Of a stretch of 64,000 nucleotides of DNA, positions 1 through 7,626 are shown in pieces (position 1 is the stretch's first letter; the number at the start of each line of letters is the position of its first letter). Source of the stretch: Streptomyces sp. GESEQ-35 (GTDB lineage Bacteria; Actinomycetota; Actinomycetes; Streptomycetales; Streptomycetaceae); the NCBI RefSeq assembly GCF_017948485.1, contig NZ_JAFFSX010000001.1, positions 620,001 to 684,000 on the forward strand, written 5' to 3'. The notes under the pieces are model-generated. The model ran no database searches, had not been told where the DNA came from, and saw nothing but the letters and a program-made list of their open reading frames with translations. Made by a program: the position numbers and the translations under genes.

Positions 1-968
1 ATCACCGACGCGACGGCGCTGGTGGCCAGCAGACCGAACACGGCCAGGGTGATGGTGAGTGCGAGCAGGGCGAGTACCAGGGCCCGGTCACGGTCACGGT
101 CGGCCGCGCGCCCGCCGATCAGGTTCCCGACGACCAGGCCGACGCCGTACACCATCAGCAACCAGGAGACATCCGCCGGGGAGAAGCCGCCGACCTCGGT
201 GAACGTGTAGGCGATGTAGGTGAACGCGCCGAACATGCCGCCATAGCTGAGTGCGGTGGCCGCCAGGGTCAGCCAGACCTGCCAGGAGCGGAACGCACGG
301 AACTGGGTCCGCAAGTCGCCGGACGATACCGGGGTCGGGCGGCCTGTCGTCCCCGGCTGTGTCTCGCCCGGCCGGCCGGGGACGAGGGCGACGATTCCCG
401 CCAGCGCGAGCACGCCGATTCCGGTGACCGCCCAGAAGGCCGCTCTCCAGCCCCAGCGCTCACCGACCAGCGCGCCGAACGGCACGCCCAGCACGTTCGC
501 GAGCGTCAGCCCGGCGAACATGACCGCCACCGCGCGGGACTTCTTCTCAGGCGCGACCAGACTGCGGGCGACCAGCGAGCCGATCCCGAAGAACGAGCCG
601 TGGCACAACGCCGCGACGATCCGTCCGAGCAGCATCACCGGATAGCTCGGGGCGAGAGCGGACAACAGGTTGCCGATCACGAACAGCGCCACCAGACCGA
701 CCAGGACCAACTTGCGGGGCAGCCGCGCCGTCGCCGCGGTCAGCACGATCGCGCCGATCGCGACACTCAGCGCGTACCCGGAGATCAGCCGGCCCGCCGC
801 CGCCTCGGACACCGCGAAACTCGACGCCACCTGCGGCAGCAGCCCGGCGATGAGGAACTCGGTCAGACCTATGCCGAAACCGCCGAGGGCCAGCGCGACA
901 AGCCCACTCGGCGTCCGTCGCGGTTCGGGCACCCTGAAGTCCTCGTCCCCGACCCGGAATTCACTCAT
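1..968 (-). CDS. MFS drug/sugar efflux transporter (3' end outside window)
   Basis: Reads leftward from ATG at 968 (MSEFRVGDEDFRV) and stays open to the window edge, so the C-terminus is missing. About 322 residues are visible with strongly hydrophobic helices. The N-terminus (GLVALALGGFGIGLTEF) and the segment GYALSVAIGAIVLTAA followed by the basic loop RLPRKLVLVG are typical of DHA1/AraJ-type major facilitator exporters. Helices 1-6, a central basic loop and part of the second half are present. It is a plasma-membrane proton antiporter by family; the substrate cannot be read from sequence. The upstream 300-bp gap holds a short inverted repeat that could be its operator. Confidence 0.85.
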   Translation of the reverse strand, partial: MSEFRVGDEDFRVPEPRRTPSGLVALALGGFGIGLTEFLIAGLLPQVASSFAVSEAAAGRLISGYALSVAIGAIVLTAATARLPRKLVLVGLVALFVIGNLLSALAPSYPVMLLGRIVAALCHGSFFGIGSLVARSLVAPEKKSRAVAVMFAGLTLANVLGVPFGALVGERWGWRAAFWAVTGIGVLALAGIVALVPGRPGETQPGTTGRPTPVSSGDLRTQFRAFRSWQVWLTLAATALSYGGMFGAFTYIAYTFTEVGGFSPADVSWLLMVYGVGLVVGNLIGGRAADRDRDRALVLALLALTITLAVFGLLATSAVASV

Positions 969-1282
969 GGGTCGACCCTCACCCCTGGCGGGCGGATCCT
1001 TCCATGGACAAAAGTCGACGGCGCTTGGACGGAAGAGCCCGGCACGGCCACTCGGTCGGGCATCGCGGGCGTAAAGCCTGTTGAGATCCTTCTGCGTGTG
1101 GGACAGGGTCGATGGCCATGGAGTTCTTCTGTTACCACCGTGACCGACCCGGCTCCGTGGCGCACCATGTGGGACTTCCCCGGTGGCCGGACCGGTGGTA
1201 ACCGTTACCTCGTGGGAGTTCGGTGGGCGGCGATGACGCGAGGTACGACATGCCCTGCCGAGGGCGAACTCGGTGATCGTCG
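969..1282. other. Intergenic region, no gene seen
   Basis: 314 bases between the start of the MFS gene and the end of the aminotransferase gene, both on the minus strand. I see no convincing coding segment and no strong terminator. It should carry the promoter of the MFS gene. The only clear structure is the inverted repeat at 1197-1209. Confidence 0.6.
1197..1209. promoter_or_regulatory. Inverted repeat GGTAAC-C-GTTACC, possible operator
   Basis: Perfect 6-bp arms around a single C. It lies about 230 bp upstream of the MFS start. This is the size expected of a small repressor site (TetR or MarR type), but no regulator gene is adjacent, so the role is inference. Confidence 0.3.
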
Positions 1283-2503
1283 TTACCGCGCCCCACCCTG
1301 GAACCGGAGGAAGTCCGACAGGCCCTCCAGGAGCCGGTCGACGTCGTCCGTGTTGTTGTAGGGCGCCAGGCCGACGCGGAGGCCGCCGGTGTCTCCGAGG
1401 CCGAGCCGACGGGACGCTTCGAGGGCGTAGAAGGATCCGGAGGGCGCCTGGACACCGCGTTCGGCCAGAAAGCGGTACGCGTCCGTCGTGCTGTGCCCCT
1501 CGAAGGTCATCAGCAGGGTGGGGGTGCGGTCGGCGGCCCGGGAGTGCACCGTGACCTGCTCCAGGGCGGACAGTCCCTTGTCGATCCGCGCCCGCAGGTT
1601 GTCCTCGTGCTCTTCCAGCGCCGCCGACGCTGCGGCCAGCCGCTGGCGGCGGGTACCCGCGGCGCCGGCGTCGAGGCCGGCGAGGAAGTCGACCGCGGCG
1701 CGTGTGCCCGCGAGGAACTCGTAGGGCAGCGTGCCGAGTTCGAAGCGTTCCGGGACCACGTCCGTGGAGGGCAGCAGCTTGTCCGGGTCCAGGCTCTCCA
1801 GCAGCTCCGGCCGGGCGGCGAGGACGCCGTGGTGCGGGCCGAGGAACTTGTACGGGGAGCAGACGTAGAAGTCCGCGCCGAGCTGCCCGACGTCGACCAG
1901 GGAGTGGGCGGTGTGGTGCACGCCGTCGACGTAGAGGAGCGCCCCGGCCTCGTGCACCGTACGGGAGATCGCGGCGATCGCGGGTCGTGTGCCGATCAGG
2001 TTGGAAGCGGCGGTGACAGCGACGAGCCGGGTCCGCTCGGAGAGCACGGCGCGGATGTCGTCGACGGTCAGCTCGCCGGTCGCGGGATCGAAGTCGGCCC
2101 ACCGAACAGTGGCGCCCACCTGCTCGGCGGCCTGGATCCACGGGCGGATGTTGGAGTCGTGGTCCAGGCGGGTGACGATCACCTCGTCGCCGGGCGACCA
2201 CGTCTTGGCGAGGGTGCGGGAGAAATCGTAGGTGAGCTGTGTGGCGCTGCGGCCGAAGACTGTCCCGGACGGTTCCGCGCCCAGGAGGTCCGCCATGGCC
2301 AGGCGGCTCTCGGAGACGATGGTCTCGGCATTGCGCTCCCCCGGCGTGGCACCGCCCCGGTTCGACAGCGGCTGCCCCAGCGCATCGGCTATGGCCTGGA
2401 TGACAGGGCGCGGGGTCTGTGTGCCGCCTGGCCCGTCGAAATACGCGAACCCGGCGCTCAGGGCCGGGAACTGCGTACGAAGAGCGGCTACGTCGTACGT
2501 CAC
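1283..2503 (-). CDS. Cysteine desulfurase-like aminotransferase class V
   Basis: 406-residue PLP enzyme of the fold-type I aminotransferase V / cysteine-desulfurase-like group. The N-terminus FPALSAGFAYFDGPGGTQTP is the usual opening of the branch often annotated as cysteine desulfurase-like. TRLDHDSNIRPW and the ASNLIGT segment are cofactor-site features, and YVDGVHHTAH supplies the Asp that contacts the pyridine nitrogen. The Schiff-base lysine is in SPYKFLGPHHG. No SufBCD or Isc scaffold genes are nearby, so a housekeeping Fe-S role is unlikely; the real substrate is unknown. Stand-alone gene with two palindromes just upstream of its start. Confidence 0.88.
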   Translation of the reverse strand: MTYDVAALRTQFPALSAGFAYFDGPGGTQTPRPVIQAIADALGQPLSNRGGATPGERNAETIVSESRLAMADLLGAEPSGTVFGRSATQLTYDFSRTLAKTWSPGDEVIVTRLDHDSNIRPWIQAAEQVGATVRWADFDPATGELTVDDIRAVLSERTRLVAVTAASNLIGTRPAIAAISRTVHEAGALLYVDGVHHTAHSLVDVGQLGADFYVCSPYKFLGPHHGVLAARPELLESLDPDKLLPSTDVVPERFELGTLPYEFLAGTRAAVDFLAGLDAGAAGTRRQRLAAASAALEEHEDNLRARIDKGLSALEQVTVHSRAADRTPTLLMTFEGHSTTDAYRFLAERGVQAPSGSFYALEASRRLGLGDTGGLRVGLAPYNNTDDVDRLLEGLSDFLRFQGGAR

Positions 2504-2534
2504 AGGAAGCTCCTGTCGATGCTCGGGCGGGGGG

Positions 2535-2548
2535 CGGTCGGCCGACCG
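2535..2548. promoter_or_regulatory. 14-bp palindrome upstream of the aminotransferase
   Basis: CGGTCGGCCGACCG is a perfect palindrome starting 32 bp upstream of the start at 2503. High GC content makes chance palindromes more likely. With the dyad at 2563-2580 it makes a plausible regulatory block. Confidence 0.3.
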
Positions 2549-2562
2549 GGGCCTCGTCGAGG

Positions 2563-2580
2563 CGACTACGACGGTAGTCG
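2563..2580. promoter_or_regulatory. Dyad CGACTAC-GACG-GTAGTCG, possible repressor box
   Basis: Perfect 7-bp arms with a 4-bp spacer, 60-77 bp upstream of the aminotransferase. The ACTAC-N4-GTAGT form resembles sites of BlaI/MecI-type repressors as I remember them; no such regulator is in this window. Confidence 0.35.
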
Positions 2581-2714
2581 ACGGAGCAAGGGGGACAACG
2601 AGACCGCTGCCCGCCCCGGGCTGACGTGGCCCGCACGAACACGTGGAACGACTTCACCCGCGAGCCGAACGGAAGCCGGGGCTGAGTACAGCTGAGTACA
2701 TCGGAAACAAGGCC

Positions 2715-2744
2715 CGGCGCCGGGCCTGTTGTGGCCCGGCGCCG
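2715..2744 (-). terminator. Strong hairpin terminator of the small secreted protein gene
   Basis: Perfect 12-bp GC stem (arm CGGCGCCGGGCC) with a 6-nt loop. On the minus strand it is followed by a TTGTTT run. It sits 40-70 bp after the stop of the minus-strand gene at 2785, the right place and orientation for an intrinsic terminator. Confidence 0.8.
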
Positions 2745-2784
2745 AGATCCATTTCGGTGAGCTACGTGACGGATTCGCTGCTGC

Positions 2785-3039
2785 TCAGCCGCCGTGGCCG
2801 CAGCTGGAGCCGACGTGGTTGTGTTGCCCGCCCGCGTTGCCCTCGCCGTTGATGGCATTGCCCAGCAGGCCGTTGAGCAGCCCGACCTGGCCGAGGACGT
2901 CGACATTCAAGTCGTGGGACTTGCAACCTCCGCCGCCATGCATGCCGTACGCGCTCTGGGCGGTGGCGGTGCCGGTGGCTATGAAGCTGAAGCTACCAAT
3001 AATGGCGGCCGCGACAGCGGCCTTCTGAAGCTTGCGCAT
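2785..3039 (-). CDS. Small secreted protein, chaplin/rodlin-like in style
   Basis: 84 residues with a clear Sec signal peptide (MRKLQKAAVAAAIIGSFSF, cleavage near ATAQS). The mature part is short, with Gly and His in the tail and only two cysteines (C39 and C80). The core HDLNVDVLGQVGLLNGLLGN is hydrophobic with an amphipathic pattern. An excellent Shine-Dalgarno (AAGGAGGAAAA) precedes the ATG. Small abundant secreted proteins with this layout occur across Streptomyces and are sometimes labelled rodlin- or chaplin-like. The chaplin GN..NVVGLLNPAFGN signature is not clearly present, so I do not assign that family. It is likely cell-surface or secreted, and its function is unknown. Confidence 0.75.
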   Translation of the reverse strand: MRKLQKAAVAAAIIGSFSFIATGTATAQSAYGMHGGGGCKSHDLNVDVLGQVGLLNGLLGNAINGEGNAGGQHNHVGSSCGHGG

Positions 3040-3596
3040 TTTTCCTCCTTGGATCCGGTAGAGCGCGCCATCAAAAGATCCACTTAGCGCTCAATTCGGA
3101 GGCTAATCCGATATCTCCCAACGCGCTCATCGGAGCTGCCATCCGGGGTCATAGGGCCCATTCGGCCCACCCGTCGACAACGGGGCCCCTGGGCTGGAGT
3201 GGCGGGCCGTCAGCTCCGCCTGCCCCGAGGCCCGGGACCGAGGCCGGGCTACTCGCCCCTGCCCCACTGCCGGAATTGCCGGTCCAGCCCGACCGCGCCA
3301 ACCGGCCCTGGAACGCAACCCGTCGGGCTCCGCGCTGATCAACTCGCCTGCCTAGGTCATCGCTTCGAGTATCCGCAGGTCGTCGCCCACCACGCGCCCT
3401 CTGCCGGATACTTCCCGCTTCCGTGGTGGGCCGGTCTCACTGTGGTGTGCGCGTACACGGCGATGGCTCTGGGCCTTGCCGTGAGCCGCCCGCCCCGGAG
3501 CGACGAACGGGCCGAGCGGCCGGCGGACCGGAGGTGACCCATAGAAGTGCCGGTGTCCGCGCGCTCGTTCACCATCGCCGAGGGCAGAATCGCCCC
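3040..3596. other. Intergenic region with a possible gene remnant
   Basis: 557 bases between the divergent small secreted protein gene and the lipoprotein gene. The left part should hold the promoter of the minus-strand gene. The right part (3345-3537) keeps a coding-like membrane-protein fragment listed separately. I see no tRNA or repeat here. Confidence 0.55.
3345..3537 (+). pseudogene. Possible 3' remnant of a membrane permease gene
   Basis: The plus-strand frame ending at 3537 encodes GYFPLPWWAGLTVVCAY followed by TAMALGLAVSRPPRSDERAE, a hydrophobic helix and a charged tail that look like the last helix of an ABC-2-type permease. GC at third positions is high in this stretch, unlike random intergenic DNA. 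No credible start or N-terminal part is present upstream, so it is best read as a truncated relic. This is inference from pattern only. Confidence 0.3.
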
Positions 3597-4190
3597 ATGC
3601 CCACCTCAACGTCCGCCCGTCGTACGCCTCTTGCCGGTGCCGGCCTCGTCCTGGCAGCCGCGCTGACCCTCACCGCCTGCGGTGAGCTGCGCGCCGCGGA
3701 CTCAACGGCCGGAGGCACGCCCAGCGCCTCGTCCCATGCCGCCGGAGCCTCCCCGTACGTGGAGCCGGGGGCCGGCGACGGCGCCCCGCACCACAACGAG
3801 AACAACGCCTACCGCCGCTCGGGCGACATGTCCGCCGCCCACGCGAAGGACGCCGGGCGGGAGGCCGAGCGCATCAGGGCGGTGCTCAAGCGGCTGTGGG
3901 AGCAGGGGAAGTGGGACCCCACGACGGTGCGAGCGGCGCTGCTCCGGCTCGGCTATGAGGAGGAACGCGTGACGCAGGACGGCAAGCGGCTCGGCGGAAC
4001 GCTCACCGTCCGGGAAATGTTCTCGCGCTACGAAAACGGCGGCTACGTCACCCCCGAGGGTGCCCTCGTCGGCCTGCGCGTTCACGCCGACGCCTGCGTC
4101 ACCGCCTTCGTGCAGAAGTCCAACTACGAGGTGGAGACCAACGGCCCGTACCCGGAGACCGGCTGTTTCGAGCCGCCCTACGGCCACTGA
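3597..4190 (+). CDS. Secreted lipoprotein of unknown function
   Basis: 197 residues from ATG at 3597. The signal peptide ends in the lipobox LTAC with the lipidated Cys near residue 26. A flexible Ser/Ala/Gly linker follows, then a mostly helical charged domain (AKDAGREAERIRAVLKRLW, then a TVRAALLRLGYEEERV segment) and a C-terminal part with two cysteines (DACV and ETGCF) that may pair. I recognise no catalytic motif. It would be anchored on the outer face of the membrane. Its 3' end converges with the phosphatase gene 50 bp away. Confidence 0.8.
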   Translation: MPTSTSARRTPLAGAGLVLAAALTLTACGELRAADSTAGGTPSASSHAAGASPYVEPGAGDGAPHHNENNAYRRSGDMSAAHAKDAGREAERIRAVLKRLWEQGKWDPTTVRAALLRLGYEEERVTQDGKRLGGTLTVREMFSRYENGGYVTPEGALVGLRVHADACVTAFVQKSNYEVETNGPYPETGCFEPPYGH

Positions 4191-4239
4191 GCGAGGGGGC
4201 GACGCCGCAGGTGTCGCACGGTCTGCCTTCTCGCGCGGC

Positions 4240-5505
4240 TCAGCGCTGCATGTCGGGTGCGAGCGCGGAGCGGTCCTGGAGGCGAGCGGCCAGTACCGCG
4301 ACATCGTCCTCGGCATTCCGGGCGTCGAGGCGGGCGAGCACCGTGTCGAGGACGTCCTCGACACCTGCGGCGGCCGAGAAGTTCAGACCTGCCAGCCGGT
4401 CCAGGGACTCGTCGATGTCCTCGCCGCGGCGCTCCACGAGCCCGTCCGTGAACAGCATCAGCGCCTGGGCGGGATCCAGTCGGTAGGTCGCCGGCTGGTA
4501 GCCGCCGAGGCCGGTGCCCAGGGGTGGGCCGACCGGCACCGGAAGCAGGGCAACCCGGCCGCTCCCGTCGATTACGGCCGGTGGCAGATGGCCGGCACTG
4601 GCCACGGTCACCAGCCCCCGGACCGGATCCACGCGCGCGATGAGGCAGGTGGCCGGGCGGCGGTCCGGCTCCCGGGAGGCGATGTCGTCGAGCTGGCGCA
4701 GCACGCGATGCGGAGGCAGGTCCGCAGAGGCGATGTACCGCAGGGTGGAGCGGTAGGCCGCCATATCGACGGCGGCCTCCAGGCCGTGGCCCATGACATC
4801 GCCGACGACGAGGAGCGTACGGCCGAAGTGCAGCCGGACGGTCTCGCACCAGTCACCGCCGACCAGGGCCCGCTGCCCGACGGGCAGATAGCGGATGGCG
4901 ACATCCAGGTTCGGGTGCGGCCGGCCGGGTTCGGCGAGCAGGGCCCGTTGCAGCCTGCCGACGATGCCGCTCAGCGCGTCGTACTCCCGAGCGTGTCGGA
5001 TGTTCGAGGAAGCCCGCTCGGCAAGGAACGCCACCAGCTCCTCCTCGGCGTGCGTGAACGGCGCCCCCTCGCGGGCGCACACCAACACGCCGTAGCAGTG
5101 CTCATTGACGGCGAGCGGCACGCACAGCGCGGGCCCGGAAGCGCCGGTCGCCGCTTGCACGACCCCGTTCTCCCCCAGTCCCGCCGTATCCCGCGCCACG
5201 GCCGCCGCCCACTCGACGCCGGGCAGCACCGCCGGATTCCCGCAGACGGCCTCGTACTCCGAGCCTGCCCCGCCCCGCACAGGCAGGACCGCCGCCGCGA
5301 CCCCCACCTGCCCGGCGACCTCCCGGGTCAGTTCCGCGTACGTGGTGCCCTCGTCCAGCGTCGTACCGATCCGGGCCGCCGCCGAGCGCAGCGCACCCAG
5401 TGGGGACGGCGCACCCACGCCCCGCGCAGGCACACCGCCGTGTCCGTTCGCCTCCACCGCGGCCGGACTCTGAAACGACTCGAACCATTGCGCCACATGC
5501 ACCAC
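4240..5505 (-). CDS. GAF-PP2C (SpoIIE-type) protein phosphatase
   Basis: 421 residues starting at GTG 5505. A GAF-like sensor region covers about 45-180 (CVPLAVNEHCYGVLVCAREG). A PP2C/SpoIIE catalytic domain runs from 190 to the end. Metal and core motifs are GGDWCE, GDVMGHGLEAA, the SAGHLPP loop, FTDGLVERR and the final AEDDVAVL aspartates, so the enzyme looks active. Family members dephosphorylate anti-anti-sigma factors and so switch partner sigma factors. No sigma or anti-sigma gene is adjacent; the partner is unknown. Cytoplasmic, with no membrane segment. Confidence 0.88.
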   Translation of the reverse strand: MVHVAQWFESFQSPAAVEANGHGGVPARGVGAPSPLGALRSAAARIGTTLDEGTTYAELTREVAGQVGVAAAVLPVRGGAGSEYEAVCGNPAVLPGVEWAAAVARDTAGLGENGVVQAATGASGPALCVPLAVNEHCYGVLVCAREGAPFTHAEEELVAFLAERASSNIRHAREYDALSGIVGRLQRALLAEPGRPHPNLDVAIRYLPVGQRALVGGDWCETVRLHFGRTLLVVGDVMGHGLEAAVDMAAYRSTLRYIASADLPPHRVLRQLDDIASREPDRRPATCLIARVDPVRGLVTVASAGHLPPAVIDGSGRVALLPVPVGPPLGTGLGGYQPATYRLDPAQALMLFTDGLVERRGEDIDESLDRLAGLNFSAAAGVEDVLDTVLARLDARNAEDDVAVLAARLQDRSALAPDMQR

Positions 5506-5898
5506 CCTAAAGGCGCAGGAAACCGGTCAACGTAACGTCCAGGTTTCGTCATATCGAACATGCATCCGAAATGATACAGCCGCAGACCACGAGCGGCGCC
5601 GGCTTCCGTTCCACTCCGCCCACCCGGGGGCGCACGTACGCATATATCTGCTGGTTTGACGCGCGGGCGCTCGCCCCATACGGGGAATTGGGCCCCGGCC
5701 GTCTGTGCGCGGCACCTGGCACCCGATGCACTGGGGCATCCACCGGTTATCCACGTCTCTGAACCAGCCCGACAACCCAACGATCCCCTCTGTCACCCCC
5801 GAACAACCCCCCGCCGGGCAGTACTTGATCCCTGTGAGGAACCGGACGGGCCATGCAATGGCCCGTCTCGGACATCGGCGCACTACAAGGAGGCATTG
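5506..5898. other. Intergenic region between divergent genes
   Basis: 393 bases, more AT-rich than the flanks in its left half. It must hold the promoters of the GAF-PP2C gene (leftward) and of the gene at 5899 (rightward). The one clear structure is the hairpin at 5845-5867. No coding segment is supported. Confidence 0.55.
5845..5867 (+). promoter_or_regulatory. Perfect 10-bp hairpin in the leader of the gene at 5899
   Basis: GACGGGCCAT and its complement ATGGCCCGTC flank the loop GCA. It ends 19 bp before the Shine-Dalgarno AAGGAGG (5887-5893). It could be an operator, an attenuator-like leader structure or an mRNA-stability element. No T-run follows, so it is not a typical terminator. Confidence 0.45.
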
Positions 5899-6447
5899 AT
5901 GGCATTCGCGCAGTGGACGAGGTCAATGGAGTGGCTGGCCGCGGCGTCGGAGGACCCCCGCGCATGCAAGGAGGAGTGGCAGAACGGCAGTACCGGGGTC
6001 ACGCTGCTTGCCGCCGGACGGTTCTGGGACGTGCTGGTCGTGCCGGAAGAACTCGGACTGCGCGTCGCCGACCTCCTGGACGAGTTGCCGCTGCTCAATC
6101 CCGGCCCCTGTCTGCTGGACGCCCGACGCCGTCACGTGGGCTTCCTCCTGCCGCCGGAGCCGCATGCAGTGTGGATCGGCACCGGCCTGCGCCTTCTCGG
6201 CAGGGGAACGTGGATCGCCGCTCCCGCGCCGCACTGCCGCTGGGGTGCGCTGCGCTGGCTCGTCCCGCCGGACGGCACCGGCACCCTGACCATGCCCGAG
6301 ATTCTGGAAGTGGCCCTGCAACGCTGCGCGGGCGAGCTGTCCCGCCTCCAGGGCGACCCCGCACCCGTAGGGCAGGGCGACGGCCCGTTCGCGCCCATCC
6401 CCTTTCCGGCCGAATCCGAGACGTTCCGATCACCCCAGCGAGCGTGA
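5899..6447 (+). CDS. Conserved actinobacterial protein, paralogue of the gene at 52145
   Basis: 182 residues from ATG 5899, chosen for its ideal Shine-Dalgarno (AAGGAGG). No signal peptide or membrane helix. It shares a clear colinear pattern with the protein at 52145: MEWLAAASEDPRACK against VEWLAAASPDPRACK, LLAAGRFWDVL against LLEAGRFWDLL, HVGFLLPPEP against RIGFLLPPDP, and WLVPPDGTGTL against WLVPPDGTGAL. The family looks Streptomyces-specific and I do not know its function. The extra C-terminal 30 residues (GQGDGPFAPIPFPAES) are absent from the paralogue. Confidence 0.8.
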   Translation: MAFAQWTRSMEWLAAASEDPRACKEEWQNGSTGVTLLAAGRFWDVLVVPEELGLRVADLLDELPLLNPGPCLLDARRRHVGFLLPPEPHAVWIGTGLRLLGRGTWIAAPAPHCRWGALRWLVPPDGTGTLTMPEILEVALQRCAGELSRLQGDPAPVGQGDGPFAPIPFPAESETFRSPQRA

Positions 6448-6540
6448 ACACCCATGACCATCAGGATGGGGAGATCCGAACCACGGCTGCTGGGGATGTC
6501 ACGAGTGACGCCGCGACGAGGCCTGGCCAGGATGGGCGGT

Positions 6541-6976
6541 ATGCCTTCCTTTTCTCTCCGCCGGCGTGAGTTCGTGACAGCAACTGCCCTGGCGATGTTG
6601 CCGCTTGCGGGTACGCCTGCCGCCGCACGGGCCCGATCGGCCGGGCGCTCCGCCAAGCGCCTGCGCCTGCCGGAGCCGACCGGACCGTTCACCATCGGCC
6701 AGGTTCCGCTGCGGCTGGTGGACCGTACCCGGCCCGATCCATGGATGCCGTCGCTGCCGTACCGCGAGCTGATCCGCATCCCGTCGGGCACGGTGGACTG
6801 GTCGGGCACATACACGCATGCCTACCAGGAGGCACCAGCTGTCGGACGTACTCGATCTGCGCAGGGTCGGCATGGCCGGTCAGTCGGGCGGCGGGTTCAC
6901 GGCCGCTCAGAGCATGTACGAGGACAGCAGGGTCCGCGTCGGGATCGACTTGGACGGCACCCTGGAGTTCAACCAG
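6541..6976 (+). pseudogene. Decayed Tat-exported lipase / PAF-acetylhydrolase-like gene
   Basis: Frame 1 opens with a twin-arginine-like signal (LRRREFVTATALAMLPLAG). It continues with LRLPEPTGPFTIGQVPLRL, VDRTRPDPW and PYREL, a typical N-terminus of alpha/beta hydrolases related to PAF acetylhydrolase. It then jumps directly to GTVDWSGTYTHAYQ. The rest is in another frame from about 6839: LDLRRVGMAGQSGGGFTAAQ, which holds the nucleophile elbow GQSGG, then GIDLDGTLEFNQ. Most of the core, and the catalytic Asp and His, are gone. So there are at least two internal deletions, one frameshift and a lost 3' end. The GNAT gene begins 29 bp later. Confidence 0.8.
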
Positions 6977-7004
6977 GTCACAGGGGCCGTGACATCGTGG
7001 AGCC

Positions 7005-7577
7005 ATGCCCATCGACGTTCGCCCGGCTTCGGTCTTCGAGGATGTCCGTGCTGTGGTCGGCCCGAAGTCTCCTGGGGCCAACGTCTGCTGGTGCCTGAGT
7101 TACCGGATCCCGTCCAAGCTCAACAACGAGCTTCGCGGGCCGGACCGCGGCGAGTACGTCGCCGAGCTGTGCCGTGGCGAACCCGCTCCGGGAGTGATCG
7201 CCTACGACGGTGACGAGCCGGTCGGCTGGGCCGCCGTGGCACCCCGGTCGGCCACTTCCTTCGCGCGCAACCGGAAGATCCCGCACGTGGACGACCTGCC
7301 GGTCTGGTCGCTGTGGTGCATTCGCGTGCGCCCCGGTCACCGGAAGCAAGGGGTCTCGCACGCCCTCATCGCCGGCGCGGTGGACTTCGCCCGCGACCAC
7401 GGCGCCCCGGCCATCGAGGCGTACCCCCTCGACAACGGTGACGCCAAGGTCGACATCACGATGGCGTACGCCGGTATCCGGAAGAACTTCGAACGCGCCG
7501 GGTTCAGCCACGCTGCCGACACCACCTCGGTGCTGGCGGGTCATCCCCGGGTACTGATGCGACTCGACCTGCGCTGA
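7005..7577 (+). CDS. GNAT-family N-acetyltransferase
   Basis: 190 residues. The acetyl-CoA binding region is visible as LWCIRVRPGHRKQGVSHALI, the V-R-P-x-R-x-x-G-type motif A. The GWAAVAPRS strand precedes it. The C-terminal part (AGIRKNFERAGFSHAADT) is the usual GNAT end with the alpha4/beta7 region. Cys pair CWC lies near residue 29. The substrate is unknown. It starts just behind the decayed lipase gene; the Shine-Dalgarno is weak (GGAG two bases before ATG). Confidence 0.83.
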   Translation: MPIDVRPASVFEDVRAVVGPKSPGANVCWCLSYRIPSKLNNELRGPDRGEYVAELCRGEPAPGVIAYDGDEPVGWAAVAPRSATSFARNRKIPHVDDLPVWSLWCIRVRPGHRKQGVSHALIAGAVDFARDHGAPAIEAYPLDNGDAKVDITMAYAGIRKNFERAGFSHAADTTSVLAGHPRVLMRLDLR

Positions 7578-7620
7578 CAGCAGAGGGGCAACGTCACCGC
7601 CGGAACAGTTTCCCCCGAGC

Positions 7621-7626
7621 TATAGA
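7621..7626 (+). promoter_or_regulatory. -10 element TATAGA of the GntR operon
   Basis: TATAGA ends 11 bases before the ATG at 7638, leaving room for a transcript with a leader of only a few bases. No Shine-Dalgarno is visible before either possible start, which fits a leaderless mRNA. I see no good -35 hexamer. Confidence 0.45.

Noticed and set aside
7005..7577. GNAT gene being part of the lipase relic
   Set aside because: It has its own start and a full set of GNAT motifs; only the 29-bp spacing links them.
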